A DNA stretch of 64,000 bases from contig NC_133917.1 in the NCBI RefSeq assembly GCF_964199755.1, positions 4,717,967 to 4,781,966 of the forward strand, given 5' to 3'. The notes under the pieces were generated by a model. It was given only the letters and a program-made list of their open reading frames with translations. It did not search any database and was not told the origin of the DNA. The stretch comes from Larus michahellis. Taxonomy: Eukaryota > Chordata > Aves > Charadriiformes > Laridae. The position numbers were made by a program, and so were the translations under genes. Numbering within the stretch: the first letter of the stretch is position 1; every line of letters starts with the position of its first letter. Below are positions 11,733 through 21,900 of the stretch, piece after piece.

Positions 11733-12256
11733 CTGCCCCTCTGCTCTGCTCGGGGGAGAACTCATCACAGGAGAGGCACGGAGCTGTTGGAATGGGGCCG
11801 GAGGAGGCCCCGGAGATGCTGGGAGGGCTGGAGCCCCTCTGCTGTGGGGACGGGCTGAGAGAGCTGGGGGGGTTCAGCCTGGAGAAGAGAAGGCTCCGGG
11901 GAGACCTTCCAGCCCCTTCCAGTCCCTCAAGGGGCTCCGGGAAAGCTGGGGAGGGACTCTGGAGCAGGGACGGGAGCCATGGGACGAGGGGGAAGGGTTT
12001 TACACTGAAAGAGGGAGATTTAGGTGAGATCTGAGGAAGAAATTCTTGGCTGTGAGGGGGGTGAGCCCCTGGCCCAGGTTGCCCAGAGAAGCTGTGGCTG
12101 CCCCATCCCTGGAGGGGTTCAAGGCCAGGTTGGCCGGGGCTTGGAGCAACCTGGGCTGGTGGGAGGTGTCCCTGCCCAGGGCAGGGGGCGACACTAGGTG
12201 GGCTTTAAGGTCCCTTCCCCCCCAAACCATTCCGTGAGCCTCCATTCTGTGATTCC
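11733..12256 (+). mobile_element. CR1 LINE fragment, 3' portion, sense orientation
   Basis: This 5'-truncated CR1 has the same blocks and order as the copy at 1358-1908, including a run of about 70 nearly identical bases around the GTTGCCCAGAGAAGC block. It ends in CCATTCTGTGATTCC. It abuts the left edge of the LARP4 CpG island, and its CpG-rich state suggests it shares the unmethylated domain. No intact reading frame remains. Confidence 0.9.
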
Positions 12257-12476
12257 CGTGGGCTCAGCCGTGACCCGCCCGCGGCGCTGAGCTGATGGGG
12301 TGCCCTGGCCGTGCAGAGCCCCTGCGCCGGGTGGCTGCCCCCTCTCTCCCGGCGCTGTCTGGCGGAAATCCTGCGCCCCGCGACGCTTTTCATGTTTTTC
12401 CACGTTTTTTACGGCTCCTCAGGAAGCCCCGACCCCGGCCGTGGCCGCTGTCGCGGAGCTCCGGGCGGGCCGGCAG

Positions 12477-12490
12477 TGCCCCCTGCGGGC
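12477..12490 (-). promoter_or_regulatory. CTCF-like motif (minus orientation)
   Basis: TGCCCCCTGCGGGC matches the reverse complement of the CTCF core with about one mismatch. It lies roughly 0.5 kb upstream of the LARP4 start codon. Confidence 0.4.
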
Positions 12491-12689
12491 GGGCCGGGGC
12501 AGCGCCCAAAAGAGGGAAAATCGGGAAAAACCCGACGGAAAAATGTGGAAACACCAGCGGGGCCTGGGCTTGCTGGTGGGAGAAAAAAGCATTTCGGGTT
12601 CTTTCATTTTAAAAAAAGCAAAATGAACCCAAACCCGTAGAAATTTATATCCCCCCCGCGTTCCGGCCGTGCGGGGCAGCCCTCTCTCG

Positions 12690-12703
12690 CCGCCAGGGGG
12701 CGC
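12690..12703 (+). promoter_or_regulatory. CTCF core motif
   Basis: CCGCCAGGGGGCGC is a full match to the CTCF core consensus and sits in the CpG island just upstream of the likely LARP4 start. With the motif at 12477-12490 it forms a divergent pair. Occupancy is inferred. Confidence 0.55.
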
Positions 12704-12777
12704 CCGCTCCCCGCCGCCGGGCCCCACCCCCCCCCCGCCCCGCGAAGGGAATGGGCCGTCCCGGCGCCGCCCGTGCC

Positions 12778-12806
12778 CCGGAAGCGCTCGGGGTGCCCCG
12801 GAAGAG
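12778..12806 (+). promoter_or_regulatory. Paired ETS-type motifs near the LARP4 start
   Basis: Two CCCCGGAAG cores lie about 20 bp apart in the presumed core promoter. CCGGAAG is the GABPA/ELK-type core and is common at housekeeping start sites. Confidence 0.4.
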
Positions 12807-12960
12807 GCTGCGGGCGGCGGAGGGAGGGGGCCGGGCGCTGGCGGCGGCAGCCGGAGGCGGAGCCGGGGTGTCCTGACCGCTGGCGCTGGCGCGGCCGCCG
12901 CCGGGCAGCGGGGAGCGCGGGGCGGATCGCGGGCCCGCCGGCCTGGGCGCGGGCGGCAGG

Positions 12961-12978
12961 ATGCTGCTGTTCGTGGAG
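12961..12978 (+). CDS. LARP4: LARP4 coding exon 1 (residues 1-6)
   Basis: This encodes MLLFVE, identical to the human N-terminus, and ends at donor GAG|GTGAGG in phase 0. The 5' UTR part of the exon lies upstream in the CpG island. Confidence 0.95.
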
Positions 12979-15900
12979 GTGAGGGGCGGCGCGGCGGCGC
13001 GGGGCCGGGCCATGTGGCGGGAGGCCGCGCACGCCGCTCCGCGCCGGGGGGAGGGGAGGGGGCTGACACAGCAAATCCGGGCCCGCCGGGCGGGGGGGGG
13101 GGGCTCGGCGCTCTGGAAGGTTCCGCTGGTGCCGGGGCCGCGGCGTGGGGCGGGGGGAGGCCCCGCGGTGACCTTCCGGGGGAGCCGCGGCGCCGCGGCC
13201 TGCCCTGAAGGTGACGGGCGGCCCGGGCCGCCGCGCCAGCCCCGCTCAGCGGCGGGCGGGACCCGCGGGGCCTGCGGCGGCCCGGGCGGGCGGCGAGCCC
13301 AGCGGGGCCGGTGGCGGCGGGCCTGGCTCGGAGCCCCGCGGAGCGGCCGCCTGTAACTGCGGGGCTGTCCGCCGGCGCTTTCGGCTGGGCCCGGCGCGGC
13401 GTTATCGTTAAGCACGTTAATTAAACACTCGGGTTGATTGGGGTCGGGGGGGAGCTCGGCCGGCGGGGCGACTCTGCTGTTCCGGAGCGCGGCGGGCTGG
13501 GGCCGGGGCGGTGGGGGCGAGGAGCCCGGCGGGGAGCGCGGACGGCCCGGCCCGGCCCGTCCCCGGCGTGGAGGTCACCGGGGAGGGCGCGGGGGGGGGG
13601 CGGGCGGGCCGGTGAGTCCCTCCCGGCCGGAGCCTCTGCCGGCAGGAGAGTAAGTTTTGTCCAGAGAGTGTATAAAGCCAAGAGCTGCTGCGTTAATTAA
13701 GAAATAAGAGAGGGCAGCCAGTCCCCGCAGCCGGTGGGGAATCCGGGGGGGTGGGTTTCTTACAGGTGAACACCTATATATATTGTGCAGTTAAGAACCT
13801 CTAAGAAAAAGCTTTGGGAAACGCTTTTGCTTTCTTAGGCTAATTGCCTTAGATCTTAACTGAATGTTACTTGGCTTGCACGGGGAGGAGAAAAACCATG
13901 TCGTGAACACAGAACGTCAGGTCTTAAGAACTCGATTTTACAGTATTTAGCCTGCAGAGGAACTGTCTGAGCTAATGGGAGCTGCGAGCAGCCACCCTCA
14001 CCCCAGCGAGTGGCAGAGAGGAGCTGAGCCTGGCAGGCGGAGTGGCTCCCAGAGCAGGGTGCGAGGCAGGTTCTGGAATCACAGCCGTGGCCCAGAGCGG
14101 AGGTTGTGGATGGGGATGGGGCTGGGGCTGTTCCGCGGGAGCTGGAGCGCGCTGGGAGCCTGCGGGGCCGGGCGGCAGCGGCTGGGCGTTCGGTGAATCC
14201 TCTCAGAGCACAGACCTGACTGACTTTGGTAGCTTTGTTTGATCTCTTCCTTTCTCTTCCGCTGATAGCGTTGCAAGTTAGTTTCTGTGATCTTCATTCA
14301 GGAAGCCTCAATAATGTTTAATTTTGAGCTCCTGAGGACAATCCGGATTTTCTGAAGGTGCCTTTTCAGTGGCAGGACAGAGAACTTGGGCTCTTGACCA
14401 GGCGTTCTGAAACGCTGTGGCTGGATGCTTGAAAGCAGACAGCAGCTTTATCTCACATCTTTGGGGTTTCCTGAAAAACAAGGCGCAGAGCTGGATTGTT
14501 AGAAGCCCTGAAGCTTTCGGGAGGATTTCCTTTAGCTGGCAGCATTACATTTTAGACTCAACTGAAGCGTGCACGTGGTGATTCTGAATTGATTCCTTCA
14601 CAGTGTGCATGGCGGAATTCTGTTTGCCTTTAATATCTTTTAGCTCAAAAATCTTGCTGCAGTGAGGGAGCAGTGTGAGGCTCATGCTATTTTTCATGCA
14701 TTAATGTTTGGTGTAGCTCTCGTCTGTCACTTGCAGCCAGGAGCAGCATGTTGTTAACAATTGATAATTAAGGTGCATCGGGAATATTATTAAATGGATT
14801 GTGAAAAATGTAATTGGTGACGGCTTGCTGTGCCGGTTTTGGTCGGTCGAGTAGCTGTTCCTAATTTGATATATTAGAAAATTATTGGGAAAATCGAGAT
14901 CTGTGCATTTCAGGTGGGTGAAACCCTGCCCTAATTGATGCCAACGATGTTCCTAGCTCGAAAACCAGGACTGTGTGAAGCAGTGAGTGTTGCTGGCTCT
15001 CTTTTCTAGCAGGTGAGGCTTCCTGCTTCCCTCTAGGTGGCAAAGCCCCCGATTGTCCCTGTTCACACAGGAACGATGGACACCGTTGACGCGGGGAGGC
15101 GGGTGGTACCACCTTCATACGCAGGACTGTGCGTTTGCTTCACCGAGGGAGACAGGAGGCAGCCCGGGTTCTGGGGTGCTCGTGCTGGCTGATGAAAAAA
15201 ACATGCTGCATTCAGTGGAAGTGACTCTCTTGTGACCATTAAAGTTAATGTGTGTTGTGAGAATTACCTGGGACGTTGAGAGCTCTGAACTGTTGTTACG
15301 TGATATCCTGCAGTCCCTTCCAGAGGAGTTCTGCATCTTGCTTTTGGTTTGACACCGGCTTTCTCTCTCTTTTCGGTTTGCTTCCCAGCCTGGATGAGCT
15401 TTGAGAAGGTGACAGGTAACTACAGTGGCACGTGCCCGAGTCCACCCAGCTGCGCGTTTCCCTGCCTGTCACGTCCCCAGCCAGCACAAGGCTTCTCTCT
15501 GCCGACCTCCCGTAGGTTTGCTGACCTTCGGGTTTTTCCCCTCTGCTTACATTTCCACTTCTGGAAAAGGTTTTAGATTCTCGCCTCACAAGTTTCATTA
15601 AATTCCCTTCTAGATTTTTCACTTAGCTTCCCTTTCAGGCAGTCTGCTCTGGGAAATCTGTCACAAGCTCAGTGTTAAGATTTTAGTTGCAGGGTAATTT
15701 GAATTAATATTAAAATAGAATGCTTAAAAAAAACTCTCCGAGTACTTTAATTTTTGTTGGCTTAATTGAATCTGTTAAATGAATTCTAGATGTTTACAAT
15801 GAGGAGAATATTCTTTGCTATCCTTTTAAAATGAGACAGATGCTTCAGTAGTCAGTTCTGAGGAATTGCTTGAGGAGAATCTTTGATCCGCATTCACCGA

Positions 15901-18900
15901 AAGCAACGTAAACTGGAGGGAAGCTGTGCCGAGGAGGACAGCTTTGTCAGCGCGTGGATACCAGCGAGTGTTCCTAACCTTTGTAACTCTGTAAAGCTTT
16001 AACCTCGTCATGAAAGTTCCCGATAGCAGCTGGGAGGGTTGTCCTGCAGCCAATCAAATGGGCTCGCTATTTGTTAGCCTCAGTTAAATAAGCAAGAATT
16101 GATATTTTGGCTTTCTCTTCAGAAGAGCCGCTCGCCAGAACGGAGTGGCACAGCTCCTGGAGCTCGGCAGACTGTATGTTCTAAAACCTTATGTAAATTA
16201 GGGACTTTTTCTCCTCTCGAGTCCATGGTGTCTTGCTGTTAAGATGCGTGAGTGACATCGGGGCTGGGTCTCGCAGAATTGCATTACACGGCATTAAGTG
16301 TTTTTAGAACAAAGGGGAAGCGGCCCACGCTCGGTTTCAGGTGTGTATTTCAGCCCATGCATTAATAGGTCTGTTCATACTTCATCAGCCTGAATCTGTT
16401 TAGTTTCTTAGCACTTTTCACTGGGGCTTGTGATTTCTGAACTTCCACGTCACCACGTGTGTCTTTGGGTATTTGCTAAAATGGGTAACATCATCTGTCT
16501 TTCTCAGAGTTGCTTTTTGCTTCTGATCGTCTCCAGAAGTGCAGTAACCTCCCTAAAGTGTTCCAGTTTCACTTTATCATACTTAACTCCTTCAGATTAC
16601 TTTCAGCTTGAGCTGAATGCTGACCTCAAAGACGTGAGGTAGTGAGGCAGTGTTTATTTTTATGAAATAATGAATCATCTCCTGGACGCGTCTTGTCTTT
16701 TTTGCTTTGATGAAAAGTAAATTCCAGGAAATGGGATCAGCTGGTGTTGAGCTCTTGAGCAGGCGCCCGCGCGGGCAGGTAACGCCGTGTTGGACGCCGC
16801 GTCGCAGGAGTGACCAGCAGCTGGGCAGAGTTGAGTTTTGAACTTGCTGAACCGCATCGACAGTGAGAGTATGTGGGTGCCACAGGTCACCAGGTTTTTC
16901 TTCTAAGGTTGTTTTGTTGAACAACTGCTCTGAAAACTGAGAAGGGAAACGTACATGTGTCCTTTCACACTGAACTATTTCTAGTTCTTCTTTCTGTTTC
17001 CAGCGGTATTCTTCTGCTAAGGTTAACGAAAGGGGGAAAAATCCACTGCTGTGTGGATTAAATCAGTTGCGCGGGGGGGATTTTGAATCCCAAAGAGCGC
17101 CTTGCAAAAATTGTGATCTTTGTTTTGCCTTTTCTCATGATTGTCTTGAACCTCCACGGTGTTTGGAGCCTTTTTGTTACTGAATTTGGGCTTGTCCTTG
17201 CAGCAAATAGCTTTGGAACTAGGTGTGACCTTGGCAGAGGAATTATCTCTAAAGCTATTGCAACTGCTTCCTTATCCTTTTGCTTTATGTTTGAGGCCTG
17301 GTAGTAAGCCACTCCTTGATTTCAGAATCCAGTGGACTGGCCTCTGAAATATCAAACTTCCTTATTTGCGAGATGTGAGCTAGGATTAACGGCTTTTGCC
17401 TTTTAAATTCAAGCAAATGGCGTGGATGAGGTGGGCTGTCGTTCAGCGTCTGAGGGAATCTGTTTGGAGGAATCTGAGTTAGTTGCTTGTAGGGTGTCAG
17501 GAGTTCTTGGGAAGAGAATTTTTGCAAAAGCGTAGTTTTCTCGTCTATGTGGAAGGAGTTGGTTTTATCCTGGTAGAGCAAAAACCATTACGATGCTTAT
17601 CCGCTGTGCTGCTGCCGGGTTATTGGACGCCTTTCCCAAATGCCTTTGAGCTTCTGAGCAGCTCTCGGAAAGGGACCCCGGAGGGCACCACCTCTTGCCG
17701 TAGGAAAAAGTGTTTTATCTCTGTCGGGAATCCAGCAGTTTCTCTTGTCTGTCTCATTATTTACCCTCTTACCCTAATTACGGTCCTTGTTGTCCAGTCT
17801 CAGAGGGAGATGATCCAGTTCTCCCCTTCCAGCAGGCTGTGATGGTGTGCGTGTGTTTATCTCAGCACTTCAAAACATTTAATCTCCTTGGTTACAGGTT
17901 TAAGGAAATCGGTAGCGTACATTGATGTGTATAAGATGTAGGTAAACACGCGGGGAAGTGGGGTAGTACTCAGGTAAGTTCTTGAGGAATCCTGGCATAC
18001 CATAGGTGATGCTTGGTTAGCATAGATGTCACTAATTCAGTAAATCATTAGTTTCTTCTCCTTAAAATCTGTTTTTTTTACCTTCCTTTCTAGGAAGGGG
18101 TCTGGAGGAGGGAAAATTTCCCTTTCTGATGAAAGGGGACTGGAGCATTATGACAGTCGAGTCTTTAAAAGCTTATGAGTTACCAGAGTCCTTGACGGCT
18201 AGCCGCTTCCTCTGCTGATGTTGTCGGATGTCAATAAAGAGAGGTTGAAGGCAACACTTCTCATGGAGGTAGAAATGAAATACTTGGAAAATACCAAGGA
18301 TTTTCCTATTTTGATTAATGAAAAATCACATAGGTGCTTAATAGCTGGTTAGACACTTGCGATGTGGAACTCTAGAGAAAAATCACTAAATTCACCTGTA
18401 TTATCTGGCTTGACTTCTAAAGCATCTTTGGATTATTTTTCCTAACGTAAATGTTCTGGTCTCTTCAGCAGGTAACATCGAAAGGTGCTGGCTTGAACCC
18501 TAATGCAAAAGTGTGGCAAGAAGTACCCCAGGGGAGTGGTGAGGCTGTGCCGCCAACAAATGGCGCAGAGCACTCATGGCAAGAAACGGCGGCTGCACAA
18601 GGGACTCACACGGAGGGTGAGATGTCGCAGGCCCGTGTTTAAACGCTAGCCGGGGTGTTTAAACGCTAGCCGGGGTGTTTAAACGCTAGCCGGGGTGCAT
18701 CCCTGGCTGGGTAGCACTGAGGGTTCTCTGGAACAGAGCTCAGCAGTTGAGGAGAAACCTCTTGCTCTTGTCCTTGAGGTTGTTAGTGCCGATGTCGCAA
18801 CAAGTGTGGAATGACTGTGAGAAAGCAGTAGAGTTTACAGAGACGACAGGTCCGAGCTTTGGTCTGGGGATTCCGCACTAGGACAGAATGCTTCAGCAGG

Positions 18901-21900
18901 TGACAGGATCCAAGGGGCCCGGTGATGACTGTAACGCGCTAAGAGGGAAACAAGATGCTAAATGTGTAGAAATGGGTTCATGACTCGTCTTGTTCACTGT
19001 TGCTGCACTTTAGCATACACTTGACCCTGTGAACAGGAAGATAAGATCTGAGGGCCACCTACAATCCTGGTCTATCGCTGAGACACTGCTGAGAACTGTT
19101 AGACAGTTGCGTTTGTACTGGACTAGAAACTGCAGAGCACCTGTGGTTACCTCCTTTCAGCTTAGTCTGTGTTCCCTTTCGGTCTCTGTTTTCCATCCTT
19201 CCCGCATGGTCAGTCCTGTTGTCTAGAACTAAATATTCAAAGAGTTTAACTCTTCTGATTTGGCTTCAAAGTTGATAGGAAGCCAATTGTATGGCTGAGG
19301 TTACTCAAAATACGGCAGAGGCCTCTTAAGCAGGAAGCAGGAGAATCCCTGGAAAAAAGTTCAGGGAGAAAGACAGGAGGATTCAGTTTGTGCGGCCCTG
19401 TGCCCTGGTTTGAGGTCCTGTGAAAAGTTTCTGGTAAGTCAGCAGAAGTGGAGAGACAGTACTGAGTTTGTGCATTGGCTGAGAGAAACTCGTTTGTCTC
19501 TTCATTACGACATGAAGCAATCATGGCAGCGTTAGCGCTGCTGGAAAATTAAAGGCAATTTTTCCATATGCGTTGTTCTTGCTTTTAAGCAATTTCTAAT
19601 GTAAGTAGCTGAAGAGTATCTTTTCTCAAAGTATGTTTTTTAGTGGATTCGTCATTAGTGTGAAAAAGATGTAGCGGAGCATTTGAGTTTTTTTGGAACA
19701 ATCTCCTTTGCCTGACTCTCGGATTAAACTGAAATTGCGCTTGTGTCTGTCTGAAGCAGCTGGTGAAGGCTGGGGGCAGGTGTCCCTGGCTGAACGAGAT
19801 TGGCCAATTTCAGTGTCATTCCGCTGTGTTTTGTAACAATCACTAGATGCTCCTGAGTCACTTATATAAATAAGAATCCCATAATGCATTGAAGAAGTGA
19901 TGTAAGCTATTTTAGTGCTTTGGTTTTAGGAACTTTGTTTAAATATTTTAAATTTCAAGGTGGAAAGCCTGTTTTTTACATCCTCTGCTGCTTTTGGGGA
20001 TCTTAAAATGTGACGGTCCTATTATTTACTTATTCCTGGGACCCTAGTGCAAACTAAGATCTTTTTGAAATTGGAGAGGTAGAAGGTGCAGTCAAATGCA
20101 AAGTAGACTAAGCGTAGGCTCTTTCAGTTACAGCATTCTTCAGTATTTGTTTTCGTGTTGCTAGACAAAATTTTGGAAACAGAAATATTCTGAAGCTTAT
20201 TTTCTGTTGATGATGTGTTCCTCTGCCAGGTAACCTAGAGATTTCAGAGGAGAGCTGCAAGCAGTATGAAGTGATGTATTCCCCGTCCTGTGAAGCCACA
20301 AGCAATGGCACAGGAGTTGATGAAGCATCTGCAAATGGAATTGTCCTCGCGACTGAAGATCTTGGATACCAAATCTATGAAGTGTCTGGTGAGTATTCCC
20401 AAGTTAGAATAACACTGTGGGTATCTGTAATCCACTGAAGTCTGCTGCAGTTACGGTGTGACCTGTAAATCCTGAGCAGGAACTTTGGAATGTTCCGTTC
20501 GATGGGTGTTGAAGGAGATCCAAGCCAGCCGTAGCACTCGGCTAAGTGGGTGAAAGCCGTGGGATCTCGTTTTGAGAACGTGTAGTAGGGTGGTCTGGAA
20601 GCACGTCCTTAACCTCTTCCTCTTGGTCTTACCCAGAAGGATTCATTCTCTTATTGTACAACGAAACATCTTCTTACATTGTATTCTTACCGGGAAACTC
20701 AGATCTGATGGTGAATGTGGTAACTTATAGGTGAAGGCGGCTCCACTGTGTCCACAGAAGACATCAGAGAATGTTTGAAAAAACAACTTGAATTCTGCTT
20801 CTCACGGTACAGTACAGTTCATTCAACTTTGTATAAACCCTTTATTAAAATTGTTGACAATTTTTTCCCTTTTTTGGCTTGATATGTTCTATCATCTCCA
20901 TAAAAATGTTAACTGGGAGTGAGAGAGTTGGTTGCGATAGGAAACAAGATTTGCCGAAATGCCGTAGAAACCCTGTGGTACCTGTCAGCTGTTTGTCCTG
21001 CCTGTGCATCCCTGGCCTTTGAGGAGAGCTGAGTGTCGCTTACGCGCTTCACAGTTGTAAGCTGTTGAGATATAAATTATTACATATATTATGCTGTGTA
21101 TTACCAGAAGAGGTATCTTTGGCAAGATCCTTTTTGCAGGCTAACATGCGGAGCGCTGTAACTTTCATTAAGTTTTTTATTTTAATTATCTTACTCTGCG
21201 TTGTTCTGATCTGCTAGGAGTTTTTCCAGGAGAGAAAATCTGAGTACGTTTTGGCTGGAGTTAGCTGTGAATGGGATGGGTGAAAACTTAAGCCTGCAGT
21301 TATCCTGCTGTTTTGGGGCTTCTGTAAATAAAGGTCAAGATTTTCTTCTAAAATAGTGAATTTATGTCGTTTTAGTGAGAATCTTTCGAAGGATCTTTAC
21401 TTGATGTCTCAAATGGATAGTGATCAGTTTGTTCCAATATGGACAATTGCCAACATGGAAGGTATTAAGAAGCTGACGACTGATATGGACCTTATCCTTG
21501 AAGTTTTGAGATGTAAGTCTGGGCGTTGGGTGTCTGTATTAGCAGGACAAAGAATCCTTTCTTGCTCTAGAGGAACGTATTAGTCTCTTAGATGGTTATG
21601 GCGTATTGTTCTGGTAAATGGTGACAGGACCGTCATTCTCCAGAGATGTTTGAGTAAGTGGCTGTTCCAGGCTCCCGAATTCCAGTTACGCTTTATGATA
21701 AACTGCCTTAAGTCTGCCCCAGTAAGAGTCCGCTCTAAGATACCGTTAGCAGTGAAAGTCTTATTCTGGGAGTTAACCTGCTCTTCTGATTCAGTGCAAA
21801 AGTTTACTAGAAATGATAAAACTAGAAAAAGCATATTAGAAAAAGTGAGCTAGAATTCTTCCGACGTCCTGTCCTGTGCTGATTCTGCACGTGGCTTCGT

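Larger units (their letters stand above)
12260..13660. promoter_or_regulatory. LARP4: LARP4 CpG island promoter
   Basis: A very GC- and CpG-rich block of about 1.4 kb spans the presumed transcription start, the 5' UTR, the six-codon first coding exon and the beginning of intron 1. It has GC boxes, two ETS-type CCGGAAG motifs at about 12778-12806, two CTCF-like motifs, and no obvious TATA box. This is the usual architecture of a broadly expressed gene. The start site cannot be fixed from sequence; a position between about 12700 and 12900 is likely. Confidence 0.85.

Noticed and set aside
11429-12034. 201-codon plus-strand frame
   Set aside because: Most of it is the CR1 copy at 11733-12256; no intact retrotransposon protein is encoded.
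12419-13415. Several 150-250-codon frames on both strands over the LARP4 CpG island
   Set aside because: Mutually overlapping, compositionally biased, and inconsistent with the clear LARP4 exon 1 and its donor.
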